DNA of 64,000 nt from CAWKOH01 sp963851245. GTDB taxonomy: Bacteria > Actinomycetota > Acidimicrobiia > Acidimicrobiales > Palsa-688. This document shows positions 45,477 to 54,796 of the stretch, in pieces. The notes below the pieces were generated by a model. That model ran no database searches, was not told the origin of the DNA, and saw nothing but the letters and a program-made list of their open reading frames with translations. A program made the position numbers and the translations under genes. The stretch is taken from the NCBI GenBank assembly GCA_963851245.1, contig CAWKOH010000003.1, positions 629,057-693,056 of the forward strand. The letters run 5' to 3'. Within the stretch, counting starts at the first letter, position 1. Every line of letters begins with the position of its first letter.

Positions 45477-46165
45477 GACTCGGCTTCAGTGTGCAGCCGC
45501 TCGGCCCACCAGGCCGCCACGGCGGCTAGCGGCAGGGCGGCGGCATGGGCCAACAGACCGGCGAAGGCGACGTCGATGCCGTGCCCGAAGTTGGTCAGTT
45601 CGACCAGCACGTCGATGGCCGCCGACACTCCGACGGCGAGCGCCATCAGGCACAAGCCGAGTGAGACCGCGTCTCTCACCCCATCGGGTCCGGTCATGCG
45701 CATGTCGAACCGCCGGCCGGCGGCCAGCAATGCCACCCCGAACAAGACCGCCACGCCCCAGTCCAGGGCCCCGGGCGCGAAGAACTGCATCACCCGCTCC
45801 TGACTGGTCATGCCCGGTGCGTGGCGGAAGGCCAGGAGCGCCGAGGCCAGCCAGGTCAACACCAGCGCCACCAGTACCGCTCCGGCACCGAGTACCCAGG
45901 GTGAGCGCCGCGTTAGATCGCTCACACCGGCCTTCAGGGCGGTGGTCCCCCCGCCCACCGAGGAGCGGTGCCGGCCCGGCCGCCAGTGGTGAGTCGAGGA
46001 AGCCGACCCGGTACCCCTATCGTCAGGCCTGGAACCGCGTCCTGGCATCGATGCGGTGTCGTCGGCCTCGGAAGGAGGTGGTGGGGGCGGTCCAGCCGCC
46101 CACGGGGGGTCGGCCATCCCCGGCCCCTCGCCCCCGCCAGGACGGCCGGGCTCGTCGGCGGTCAC
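45473..46165 (-). CDS. proline-rich predicted membrane protein
   Basis: A 230-residue protein. Residues 1-85 are disordered, rich in P, G and S (PPWAAGPPPPPPSEADDTAS). Four hydrophobic helices follow (WVLGAGAVLVALVLTWLASA, LDWGVAVLFGVALLAAGRRF, AVSLGLCLMALAVGVSAAID, VAFAGLLAHAAALPLAAVAA). No family is recognised. Its start overlaps the stop of the HAD-acyltransferase gene upstream, so the two are co-transcribed. Function unknown. Confidence 0.7.
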   Translation of the reverse strand: MTADEPGRPGGGEGPGMADPPWAAGPPPPPPSEADDTASMPGRGSRPDDRGTGSASSTHHWRPGRHRSSVGGGTTALKAGVSDLTRRSPWVLGAGAVLVALVLTWLASALLAFRHAPGMTSQERVMQFFAPGALDWGVAVLFGVALLAAGRRFDMRMTGPDGVRDAVSLGLCLMALAVGVSAAIDVLVELTNFGHGIDVAFAGLLAHAAALPLAAVAAWWAERLHTEAES

Positions 46166-47604
46166 AGCGCCCCCTTACCTGGAGGCAGGGTGCGGGCCAG
46201 TTCGTCCGCGGTAGGGATGCGGCGCAAGCGGGCCTCGGGCGGCAAAAGTTGCGTTATAGCTTCCATGATCAACTCCGTGTCGGCTCTGAAGTCATACCCA
46301 CTCAGCCCCTCCACCGGCGGCCCGACTCGGACCCGGACTGTCGGAGGGTGCAGAACGTTGGTCACGTTGGGCAATCGGGCCGAGCGCGGCCAAACCCGCT
46401 CGGAACCCCACACCGCGAGTGGGATCACGGGTGCCCCAGTGGCGGCGGCCAGTCGAGCCGCTCCGGACTTGCCCCTCAAGTGAGGATCGAAGAAGTCCTC
46501 GCCCCGAGGGATGGTTCCCTGCGGGGTGACGACCAGGACCTCACCGTCCCGCAGGGCCGCTTCTGCGGCCTCGAAGGCGTGCCGTCCCGACAGCTTGCGG
46601 TCGACGCATATGGCCCCGGAGGCCCGCGCCAGGCTTCCGACCACCGGCGCGTCGAACAGTTCTTTCTTGGCCAACCCGCGCGGGTTGCGGCCGGCGGCGA
46701 AGACAGCGAGCGCATAGGCAGTCGGGTCGAAGTAGCTCCGGTGATTGGCAGCCACGATCGCCGGCCCTCGACGCGGGATGTTCTCGGTACCGGCCATGTC
46801 GAAACGGGCGAACGGGAAGGCCGGCTGCTGGAGAAGAACGCGCAGCACGTCGAGCGGTTCGGCCCCCAACACCTTCGGCACCCCGGCCGGGCTGTCCAGG
46901 TGAGCGATGGGCCAGCGCCGGATCGTGGCGACGGCGTGGAGCCGAACGTCGGGGTTTACCGCGGTCGGGTGGCCCACCCCGTGGAGCAGGGGCAGGTCGT
47001 ACACGCTGTCGGAGTAAGCCCAACTGTCCCGGAGGCTGATCCCCTCGATCGCCGCCCACCTCTTCACGGCCTGAAGCTTCCCTCTGGACCATATGAAACC
47101 TCCGTCCAGATTCCCGGTGAAGCGCTCGACCCCCCGGCTGTCCTTCTCGGTCGCGTATCGAGTGGCTATGACCTCGTCGAAGCCAAGGCGGTGGGCTAGC
47201 GGCAGCACATAGTGATCAGGCGTCGTGGTGGCCAGGATCAGCCGTCGCCCGGCGGCTCGGTGACCGGCGAGGAGGGCCGGCACGTACGGCAGGACCTGCA
47301 TCTCGAGAAGATCGGCCACAAGTTCGGCGGCGTCTCGGACCTCCTGCACGGGCCAGCCCCGTGCACCCAACGCCGCGGCTCTGGCCAGAGCTATGGCCGG
47401 GACGGTCTCGCCGAAAACGTCGTAGAACCTCATCATGAGGCCCTGGCCGGGCACGCTCGGCCGGCGGGCCAGGCCTACCTCGAAGAGCGCCTCATTGATC
47501 GCCGGGGTGCTCGATCTGCGCAGCAGGGTGCGGTCCAGATCGAAGATCGCAGCACCATCCATCCCTATGGAAGCTACCGCGTCAAGGGTGCCAAACCTGA
47601 GCAT
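46162..47604 (-). CDS. HAD-IB phosphatase fused to PlsC-like acyltransferase
   Basis: Up to 480 residues. The first domain has AAIFDLDRTLLRRSS (DxDxT intact), RLILATTTPDHYVLPLAHRL and WAYSDSVYDLPLLHGVGHPT, a HAD-IB phosphatase. The second (from about residue 270) has AANHRSYFDPTAYAL (NHxxxxD), VTPQGTIPRGEDFFDPHLRGKSGAA and APVIPLAVWGS, a lysophosphatidate-type acyltransferase. This fusion is known in actinobacteria (Rv2483c/PlsC type) and could acylate lysophosphatidate and dephosphorylate a lipid intermediate. An internal ATG (residue 15, MDGAAIFDLDR) is a plausible true start at 47562. Confidence 0.9.
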   Translation of the reverse strand: MLRFGTLDAVASIGMDGAAIFDLDRTLLRRSSTPAINEALFEVGLARRPSVPGQGLMMRFYDVFGETVPAIALARAAALGARGWPVQEVRDAAELVADLLEMQVLPYVPALLAGHRAAGRRLILATTTPDHYVLPLAHRLGFDEVIATRYATEKDSRGVERFTGNLDGGFIWSRGKLQAVKRWAAIEGISLRDSWAYSDSVYDLPLLHGVGHPTAVNPDVRLHAVATIRRWPIAHLDSPAGVPKVLGAEPLDVLRVLLQQPAFPFARFDMAGTENIPRRGPAIVAANHRSYFDPTAYALAVFAAGRNPRGLAKKELFDAPVVGSLARASGAICVDRKLSGRHAFEAAEAALRDGEVLVVTPQGTIPRGEDFFDPHLRGKSGAARLAAATGAPVIPLAVWGSERVWPRSARLPNVTNVLHPPTVRVRVGPPVEGLSGYDFRADTELIMEAITQLLPPEARLRRIPTADELARTLPPGKGAL

Positions 47605-47741
47605 CCCGGCGCAGGGTGGCGATAGGCGCCGGACCCGGCCAGGGGGGGAAGCCGGGTCCGGCGCTCGTTGTCCCTATTCTTCGGCGAACAAGCCGGATCG
47701 GTTGAACAGTTTGTGGGAGATATGTGGTATCTCTGCTGCCG

Positions 47742-48653
47742 ATGGACTTCCGCCAACTCCAGGCGCTGATCGCCATCGCCGACCACGGCAGCTTCTCGGC
47801 CGCCGCCACCGCTCTGCAAACCGTCCAGTCCAACGTCTCGAGTCACATAGCCCGCCTGGAGAAGGAGCTGGGCGTACAGCTGGTCGACCGGCATGGAGGG
47901 ACGTTGACGGAGGAGGGGATGGCGGTCCTGGAACGGGCCCGGCGCATAACCGCCGAGCTCGAAGCTGCCTGCGCCGATGTGGCCGCCTTGCGGCACGAGG
48001 TATCCGGTACAGCCCGTATCGGGATGATCGGCACCACAGCCCGCTGGCTGGCTCCGCTGCTCCTCGATCGGATGGCCGTCGTGCACCCCGAGGTGAGGCT
48101 GGTCATAAGCGACGGGACCTCCGCCACCCTGGAACCCCACCTGGCGGCCGGGTCCCTGGACGCCGCCGTCGTCAACCTTCCTCAGAGCAGTCCGGAGCTG
48201 ATCGAGAGGCCGCTCTTCGACGAGGACCTCGTCCTCCTTGTGCCGAGCAGCCACCCCCTCGCCAGTCGCAATCGGGTCCAGATCGACGAGCTGGACGGGA
48301 CGCCACTCTTGCTGCCGGCGCCCGGCACCGCCTTTCGCAAGGAAATCGACGAGGCCTGCTATGCGCGTGGCGTGACTCTGATCGCCCGCGCCGAGCTCGA
48401 CGGCGTCAGACTCATCGCTTCTCTAACCCTCCGCGGCTATGGTCCCGCCATCCTCCCGGCCACAGGGGCCACGGAGGAGACGACGGGCTTCAATCGGATA
48501 TCCATAGCGGGCCTCCCCCGCCGCACCGTGGGGCTGGTTCTGAGACGGAGGGGGCGGCCCAGCGCACCGGCGCGGGCCATGCTGGAGGTCCTGGAGTCGG
48601 TGGTGACCGCCAACCTGGACCCGGCCAGCGGCCTTCACCGGCCGAGCGCTTAA
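47742..48653 (+). CDS. LysR family transcriptional regulator
   Basis: About 303 residues. MDFRQLQALIAIADHGSFSA opens the winged helix-turn-helix (residues 1-60, with TALQTVQSNVSSHIARLEKE as recognition helix), and the PBP2-type effector domain follows (GTARIGMIGTTARWLAPLLL onward). I prefer the ATG at 47742 over a start 18 bp upstream because LysR proteins usually begin M(D/E)xxQL. It is divergent from the HAD-acyltransferase gene and ends convergent with aconitase, sharing the TTAA of both stops. The target is unknown; a target within the divergent lipid gene is the simplest guess. Confidence 0.92.
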   Translation: MDFRQLQALIAIADHGSFSAAATALQTVQSNVSSHIARLEKELGVQLVDRHGGTLTEEGMAVLERARRITAELEAACADVAALRHEVSGTARIGMIGTTARWLAPLLLDRMAVVHPEVRLVISDGTSATLEPHLAAGSLDAAVVNLPQSSPELIERPLFDEDLVLLVPSSHPLASRNRVQIDELDGTPLLLPAPGTAFRKEIDEACYARGVTLIARAELDGVRLIASLTLRGYGPAILPATGATEETTGFNRISIAGLPRRTVGLVLRRRGRPSAPARAMLEVLESVVTANLDPASGLHRPSA

Positions 48654-51361
48654 TCGCCGCGAAGCTGGCGGAGGACGTAGAGGAGAATGCCGCCGTGGCG
48701 GAAGTACTCCTCCTCCTTGGGTGTGTCGATGCGCAGCAGGACCCTAAAGGACTTCGACGTCTCGGGACCCCCGCCGGCGGTCACCGTCACTCTGAGCTGC
48801 CTGGGCAGGTGGGCTCCTTCGGCGACTCCTTCGAGACCGCTGATGTCCAGGACCTCTTCGCCCGTGAGGCCCAGCGATGCAGCCGTATCACCCTGTTCGT
48901 ACTGCAAGGGCAGTATTCCCATACCGACCAGGTTCGAGCGGTGGATGCGCTCGAAGCTCTCGGCCAGAACGGCCCGCACCCCGAGCAAGGCCGTGCCCTT
49001 GGCGGCCCAGTCCCTGGATGAGCCAGAGCCATACTCCTTGCCGGCCAGGATGACCAGGGGGGTTCCGTCCGCTTCGTAGCGCTTGGCCGCGTCGTAGATC
49101 GACATCTGGTCACCGCCGGGTAACCACCGGGTAACGCCGCCTTCGGTGCCAGGGGCGAGCAGATTGCGTAGCCGGATGTTGGCGAGGGTGCCCCTGATCA
49201 TGACCTCGTGATTGCCCCGCCGGGAGCCGTAGGAGTTGAAGTCGGCCGGCTCAACCCCGCCGTCGTCCAGCCACCTGCCCGCTGGGCTGTCCCGGCGGAT
49301 GTTGCCGGCGGGTGAGATGTGGTCGGTGGTGACGCTGTCACCGAGTTTGGCCAGCACCCGCGCCCCCTTCACATCTGACAGCGCCGCTGGGGTCATGCTC
49401 ATCCCATCGAAATAGGGGGGCTTGCGGACGTAGGTGGATTCCCGATCCCAGGCGTAGGCGGCGCCCGAGGGCACGTCCAGGTTCCTCCAGCGGGCGTCAC
49501 CCTCATAGACCGATTCGTAGGATGTGCTGAACATCTTCGACTCGATGGTCGTTTCCACGACGGCGGCCACCTCTTGGGTCGAGGGCCAGATATCGCGCAG
49601 GTACACCGGCTGGCCGGAGGGATCCTCCCCCAACGGCTCCCGCACGAGATCCACATCCATGGAGCCGGCCAGAGCGTAGGCGACAACCAGGGGTGGCGAC
49701 GCCAGGTAGTTCATCCGGACGTCCGGGCTGATCCGACCTTCGAAGTTACGGTTGCCCGACAGGACCGATACCACTGCCAGGTCGCCCGCTGCCACCGCGT
49801 CCGAGATCTCTGGCAGGAGAGGGCCGCTGTTCCCTATGCAGGTGGTGCAGCCGTATCCGACCAGGTCGAAACCCAGCTTCTCGAGATACGGCGTCAGCCC
49901 GGCCCGCTCGTAGTACTCCATCACGACCTTCGAGCCGGGGGCGAGCGTGGTCTTGACCCACGGCTTGGACGTCAATCCCTTCTCGACCGCCTTCTGGGCG
50001 AGCAACCCCGCCGCCACCATGACCGAAGGGTTCGAAGTGTTGGTGCAGGAGGTGATGGCGGCGATGACGACATAGCCGTGGTCGAGGTCGAAGGCCGATC
50101 CGTCCTCCAGGGTGACCGAGGTCGGGCTCGACGGTGGGGACGAGCCCGGGTCCTGGCCCAGAACCTTGGTGATCGACTGGCGGTAGCCCTCTTGGGCCTG
50201 ATCCAATCGGACCCGGTCCTGGGGCCGAGCCGGTCCGGCGAGGGACGGGACCACGCTCGACAGGTCCAGTCCCAGCCGCTCCGAATACTGAGCCTCCTGG
50301 GCGGGGTCGTGCCACAAACCCTGCTCCTTGGCGTAGGCCTCGACCAGAGCGATCCGCGCGGCCGGCCGGCCTGTGAGCTCCAGGTAGCGCAGCGTCTCCT
50401 CGTCGATCGGGAAGATGGCACACGTCGACCCGTACTCCGGTGACATGTTGCCGATGGTCGCCCGGTTGGCCAGCGGGATCGACGCCACGCCCTCCCCGTA
50501 GAACTCGACGAACTTCCCCACCACGCCGTGCTGCCGCAATATCTCGGTCACGGTCAGCACGAGGTCGGTCGCGGTGGCTCCCTCGGGCAGAGAACCGGTC
50601 AGCTTGAATCCGACCACCCTGGGGATCAGCATCGACACCGGCTGGCCCAGCATGGCCGCCTCGGCCTCGATGCCACCCACGCCCCAGCCGAGCACGCCCA
50701 GCCCATTCACCATGGTGGTGTGCGAGTCGGTCCCGAGAAGAGTGTCGGGGTAGGCCTGGGGCTCCGCGCCATCATCCCCTTCGGCGGTGAAGACAACGCG
50801 GGCCAGGTACTCGAGGTTGACCTGATGGCAAATCCCGGTGTTCGGCGGTACCACCCGAAGGGACTCGAATGCACCCTGGCCCCAGCGCAGGAAACGGTAG
50901 CGCTCCTCGTTGCGCTGGAATTCCAGCTCCGCATTCTTCACGAAGGCGTCCGGGACCCCATAGACGTCCGCGATGATGGAGTGGTCGATGACCAGCTCGG
51001 CCGGGATCAGGGGATTCACTCTTGACGGGTCCCCGCCCAGTTCCACCATGGCGTCCCTCATCGCCGCCAGATCGACCACGGCCGGGACTCCGGTGAAGTC
51101 CTGCATGAGGATCCGGGCCGGCGCAAAGGCGATCTCTGTGCTCGGCTCGGCGTCGGGCTCCCATGCCGCCAGGGCTTCGATGTCGCCAGGGTTGACCGAT
51201 ACTCCGTCCTCGTGCCGGATCATGTTCTCGAGAAGGACCTTGAGGGAGAACGGGAGCCGCTCTGAGCCGGGCAGGGCGTCGACCCGGTAGATCCCGTAAT
51301 CCTGCCCGCCAACCGAGAGCCGGGCCTCTGCGCCGAACGTGTTATGGCTTCTGGTGGCCAT
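48650..51361 (-). CDS. acnA: aconitate hydratase A
   Basis: A 903-residue monomeric aconitase/iron-regulatory type of the TCA cycle, interconverting citrate and isocitrate. LGTDSHTTMVNGLGVLGWGV and GGIEAEAAMLGQP, the cluster ligands AAITSCTNTSNP and GCTTCIGNSGPL (three cysteines), and the C-terminal swivel domain with GSRRGNHEVMIRGTLANIRL and GKEYGSGSSRDWAAKGT are all present. Length is normal. It ends against the convergent LysR gene. Nothing else of the TCA cycle is adjacent, but two citrate synthase-like genes lie 7 kb downstream. Confidence 0.97.
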   Translation of the reverse strand: MATRSHNTFGAEARLSVGGQDYGIYRVDALPGSERLPFSLKVLLENMIRHEDGVSVNPGDIEALAAWEPDAEPSTEIAFAPARILMQDFTGVPAVVDLAAMRDAMVELGGDPSRVNPLIPAELVIDHSIIADVYGVPDAFVKNAELEFQRNEERYRFLRWGQGAFESLRVVPPNTGICHQVNLEYLARVVFTAEGDDGAEPQAYPDTLLGTDSHTTMVNGLGVLGWGVGGIEAEAAMLGQPVSMLIPRVVGFKLTGSLPEGATATDLVLTVTEILRQHGVVGKFVEFYGEGVASIPLANRATIGNMSPEYGSTCAIFPIDEETLRYLELTGRPAARIALVEAYAKEQGLWHDPAQEAQYSERLGLDLSSVVPSLAGPARPQDRVRLDQAQEGYRQSITKVLGQDPGSSPPSSPTSVTLEDGSAFDLDHGYVVIAAITSCTNTSNPSVMVAAGLLAQKAVEKGLTSKPWVKTTLAPGSKVVMEYYERAGLTPYLEKLGFDLVGYGCTTCIGNSGPLLPEISDAVAAGDLAVVSVLSGNRNFEGRISPDVRMNYLASPPLVVAYALAGSMDVDLVREPLGEDPSGQPVYLRDIWPSTQEVAAVVETTIESKMFSTSYESVYEGDARWRNLDVPSGAAYAWDRESTYVRKPPYFDGMSMTPAALSDVKGARVLAKLGDSVTTDHISPAGNIRRDSPAGRWLDDGGVEPADFNSYGSRRGNHEVMIRGTLANIRLRNLLAPGTEGGVTRWLPGGDQMSIYDAAKRYEADGTPLVILAGKEYGSGSSRDWAAKGTALLGVRAVLAESFERIHRSNLVGMGILPLQYEQGDTAASLGLTGEEVLDISGLEGVAEGAHLPRQLRVTVTAGGGPETSKSFRVLLRIDTPKEEEYFRHGGILLYVLRQLRGD

Positions 51362-51660
51362 CGCTAACCAACTCCTCGTCGAGCCGTGGGAACCGGAGAT
51401 CAGTCTTGCTCACAGGACCCGAGCTGGGAAACGGCAGGAGCACCGGAGCGAGACGGGCAAGCGACCGATCGGGCCTGACTGAAGGCCCGATTCTGCGCGC
51501 TAGTCCGGATTGTGGAGAAATTACCGCAGGTTGCCGATTGGGTAGCAATTGCCCGGGAGCGCCAGGTGGTTCTGAGCGCCGGAATCTACCGCGACACTAC
51601 AGATACCCAATTATCGAAAGGGCCGGAGACGGCTCCTGGGTAGTCGATATATGATCCCGG
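51362..51660. other. divergent intergenic region acnA / PAS-GGDEF
   Basis: About 300 bp between two divergent starts and therefore expected to hold both promoters. It is less GC-rich than the coding DNA near 51510-51660. I see no gene, no strong hairpin and no promoter good enough to mark. Confidence 0.5.
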
Positions 51661-52824
51661 ATGGCAGCAGTCGGATTAGCAACGCGGGTGGAGAGAAGGG
51701 GCATGGCACCGTTAAGCCAAGACGAAGGGGCTGGCTGGAACCCGGCTACGACGGTCGCGCTTGAGGCCGTTCCGTTCGCCGCGCTTCTGGCTGAACCATC
51801 CGGCAAAGTCATCGCAGTCAACCGTCGCTGGGTGGAGCTGAGTGGGTTAGGGGAAGAGGCATCGGTCGGCTCCGGCTGGCTGGATGCCGTCGATCCGGAA
51901 GCGGGCGACCGGATCCGCAGCCAGATCGCCGCGGTCAACGACCGCCTGACCCCGCTGCCCACCGATTACCAGCTCATCACTCGGGAGACGGGTCGCTGGA
52001 CCCGCTGGTGGGTCAGCTCCCATGATCACAACGACAGCCCGCTCGTGGTCATGGCCGTCGCCGACGTGCACGAGGAGCGAACCAGGGAAGCCGTGCTCTA
52101 CCACATGGCGACTCACGATTCCCTCACTGGCCTAGTGAATCGCAGTCACTTCCTCGAGTGCACCGAACAGGCGCTGCGCCGCAACGAACGGCACCTGGCC
52201 CGAGTCGGTGTCGTCTTCGTCGACCTCGACGGGTTCAAGCGGGTCAACGACCTGGGCGGCCACGCCCTTGGGAATCGGGTCCTCCTCGCCGTGGCGTCGC
52301 GACTGCGCAATGCCGTTCGGTCCGCGGACCTGGTCGCCCGGATCGGCGGTGACGAGTTCGCCGTGCTCTGCGAGGACCTGGCCGGCGACCAGCAGGCCAG
52401 CTTCGTGGTGCGCCGGATCGCGGCCACGCTGGCCGAGGAGATCGAGCTGGACGGGAAATCCTGGCCGGTGTCGGCTTCGGTGGGCTGTGCGATCGACCTG
52501 GGCTCCTCCGACTCGGGCGAGGCCCTGCTCGATCGGGCCGACCAGGCCATGTACGAAGTCAAAGCGGTACGCCACGGTCCCGGTCACTCGGTGTCCGGAC
52601 TGTTGGCGATGGTGGGCGAGAGCGAGACGGCCACCTCCCGGCCCGATTTGCACCTCCCCGTTAGCGATGGCGCGGGTCCGGGTGACGGGGCACTGCACGG
52701 ATTCCTGTCCGACCTCCGCGAACTGCGTGAGAGTCTGGCGGCCATCCAGTCCAGCCTCAATCGGATCTCAGATCACGAGTCGCCGGTGATCGACGTACGC
52801 GAGGATCTCAAGAACGCGGTGTAA
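51661..52824 (+). CDS. PAS-GGDEF diguanylate cyclase
   Basis: A 387-residue cytosolic protein. Residues 30-150 look like a PAS sensor (VPFAALLAEPSGKVIAVNRR, VVMAVADVHEERTREA). The GGDEF domain runs from HDSLTGLVNRSHFLECTEQA through VVFVDLDGFKRVNDLGGHAL to ARIGGDEFAVLCED. The active-site GGDEF is intact and RSAD (RxxD) sits five residues before it as the product-inhibition site. The last 80 residues are helical and polar. It should make c-di-GMP in response to a small ligand or redox cue. A start at the inner ATG (51703, MAPLSQ) is also possible. Confidence 0.9.
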   Translation: MAAVGLATRVERRGMAPLSQDEGAGWNPATTVALEAVPFAALLAEPSGKVIAVNRRWVELSGLGEEASVGSGWLDAVDPEAGDRIRSQIAAVNDRLTPLPTDYQLITRETGRWTRWWVSSHDHNDSPLVVMAVADVHEERTREAVLYHMATHDSLTGLVNRSHFLECTEQALRRNERHLARVGVVFVDLDGFKRVNDLGGHALGNRVLLAVASRLRNAVRSADLVARIGGDEFAVLCEDLAGDQQASFVVRRIAATLAEEIELDGKSWPVSASVGCAIDLGSSDSGEALLDRADQAMYEVKAVRHGPGHSVSGLLAMVGESETATSRPDLHLPVSDGAGPGDGALHGFLSDLRELRESLAAIQSSLNRISDHESPVIDVREDLKNAV

Positions 52825-52851
52825 ACCGGCCGATTAGCCTGCTTCGCTGTC

Positions 52852-54660
52852 ATGGAGCAGAGCCGGCCGCTGGCGATCAACCGATATCGAGACGGGCGTG
52901 GGGGCACCCTCGGGCCGGTCGACGTGGGCCGCCGGGTCCGGGTCGCGGGCTGGGTGGCGGCCAAGCGGGACCACGGTGGAGTCCTGTTCCTCGACCTTCG
53001 CGACGCCGGCGGCATAGAGCCTGGGGGCGAGGTACAGCTTGTCGCCAACCCCGACCTGGCCGCCTTCGAGGCTTTGACCCATTTGCGGCTCGAAAGCGTC
53101 ATCAGTGTGTCCGGCGAGGTCGTGGGCCGGACGCCGGAGCGCGTCAACCCCCGCCTGCCCACCGGCGAGATCGAGATAGTGGTGGCCGAGGTCGAGGTGC
53201 TGTCATGGGCCGACGTGCTGCCCTTCCCTGTCGACCGTGACAGCGACGTGGGCGAGGAAGCACGCCTCCGTTACCGGTACCTCGACATGAGGCGGGGACC
53301 TTTGATGGAACGCCTGGCGGCCCGGGCCCGGCTGGCCCAGGTGGTACGAACGCACCTGACCGAGCGGGGCTTTCTCGAGGTACAGACTCCCGTACTGACG
53401 GCCTCGTCGCCGGAGGGGGCACGGGATTTTCTCGTTCCCAGCCGCCTGTACCCCGGCGAGTTCTACGCGCTGCCCCAGGCGCCCCAACAGTTCAAACAGC
53501 TCCTGATGGTCGGAGGGGTGGAGCGGTACTTCCAGATCGCCCCATGCTTTCGGGACGAGGCCTCGCGCGCCGATCGCAGCCCGGGCGAGTTCTACCAGAT
53601 CGACCTCGAGATGGCCTTCGCCACGCAGGAGGACGTCTTCACCGAGGTGGAGCTCCTCATGGGCCGCATAGTTGCGGAGTGCTCCCGGAAGAAGGCCCCT
53701 GCCACTTTCCCCCGAATCGGTTACACCGAGGCGGTCGACCGTTTCGGGACCGACAAGCCGGATTTGCGTTTCGGCCTTGAGATCGCGGACCTGACCACGG
53801 TCCTGGGCGGTCGCACCGACCTGCCGATGTTCGCAGAAGCTCCCGAAAGAGGGCACGTGATCCGGGCCATCCAGGCTCCGGGTGGCGCCGGCCGGCCCCG
53901 AAAGTGGTTCGACGAGTTCGCCGACGTTGCGAGGAAAGCGGGCGGAACGGGGACCTGGCTCCAACTCGATGACGAAGGAGTTCGCGGGTCACTGGCCAAG
54001 AAGCTGAGTCAGGACGAAGTGGCGGCGTTGACGGCCGCAACTGTCGCGGGGCCCGGCGATGCCGTCCTGTGCGTCGTCGGGCCTCGGGCCGCGGTGGCCG
54101 GGGTGCTGGGCGATCGGCGCAGCGCGCTGGGCCGCGAACTGCAACTAGGGGATCCCGGAGTCCTGTCTTTCTGCTGGGTGGTCGATTTCCCGATGTTCGA
54201 GCGGGACGAGGAGGCCGGTACCTGGGCCTTCTCCCACAACCCCTTCTCGATGCCCCAGGGCGGGATCGAAGTCCTGGAGTCCTGCGACCCCGGGGAAGTG
54301 CTCGCCTACCAGTACGACCTGGTCTGCAACGGAGTTGAGCTGTCGTCCGGGGCCGTACGAAACCACCTGCCTGAGGTGATGGAGAAGGCCTTTTCGATCG
54401 CAGGCTACGGCCCAGACCGGATTCGCGAATCCTTCCCGGCCCTCTGGAACGCATTCCACTTTGGACCCCCTCCCCACGCAGGCATCGCCCCCGGCTTCGA
54501 CCGGATACTCATGCTCCTCGAGGATCAGGCCAACCTCCGCGAGGTCATCGCCTTCCCTCTCAATCAGGGGGCGCGTGATCTGCTGATGGGCGCGCCGAGC
54601 CAGGTGTCGGACACCCAGCTGAAGGAGCTTCACCTACGGATCGCTCCCCCGCCGGCCTGA
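52852..54660 (+). CDS. aspS: aspartyl-tRNA synthetase
   Basis: A 602-residue bacterial-type AspRS: N-terminal OB-fold anticodon domain (GRRVRVAGWVAAKRDHGGVL), RYRYLDMRRGPLMERL leading to motif 1, GARDFLVPSRLYPGEFYALP, motif 2 (FQIAPCFRDEASRADRSPGE then FYQIDLEMAF), the GAD insertion, and motif 3 (GIAPGFDRILMLLEDQANLR). The phrase RADRSPGEFYQ is, from memory, the alphaproteobacterial form rather than the actinobacterial RADRQPEFTQ. It charges tRNA-Asp and possibly also tRNA-Asn. It starts ATG 28 bp after the GGDEF gene. Confidence 0.96.
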   Translation: MEQSRPLAINRYRDGRGGTLGPVDVGRRVRVAGWVAAKRDHGGVLFLDLRDAGGIEPGGEVQLVANPDLAAFEALTHLRLESVISVSGEVVGRTPERVNPRLPTGEIEIVVAEVEVLSWADVLPFPVDRDSDVGEEARLRYRYLDMRRGPLMERLAARARLAQVVRTHLTERGFLEVQTPVLTASSPEGARDFLVPSRLYPGEFYALPQAPQQFKQLLMVGGVERYFQIAPCFRDEASRADRSPGEFYQIDLEMAFATQEDVFTEVELLMGRIVAECSRKKAPATFPRIGYTEAVDRFGTDKPDLRFGLEIADLTTVLGGRTDLPMFAEAPERGHVIRAIQAPGGAGRPRKWFDEFADVARKAGGTGTWLQLDDEGVRGSLAKKLSQDEVAALTAATVAGPGDAVLCVVGPRAAVAGVLGDRRSALGRELQLGDPGVLSFCWVVDFPMFERDEEAGTWAFSHNPFSMPQGGIEVLESCDPGEVLAYQYDLVCNGVELSSGAVRNHLPEVMEKAFSIAGYGPDRIRESFPALWNAFHFGPPPHAGIAPGFDRILMLLEDQANLREVIAFPLNQGARDLLMGAPSQVSDTQLKELHLRIAPPPA

Positions 54661-54796
54661 GCTACACAGTCTATGAAGAAACATCATTAAATATCACCCG
54701 ATTCGGACTATCCTGAGTTCAGGTTCCCGCGAATCGGGGCATGGGAACCGCCCCCTGCATAGCTGAGGCTCGCATCGGTGCAGGAGGTTGGCGGAA

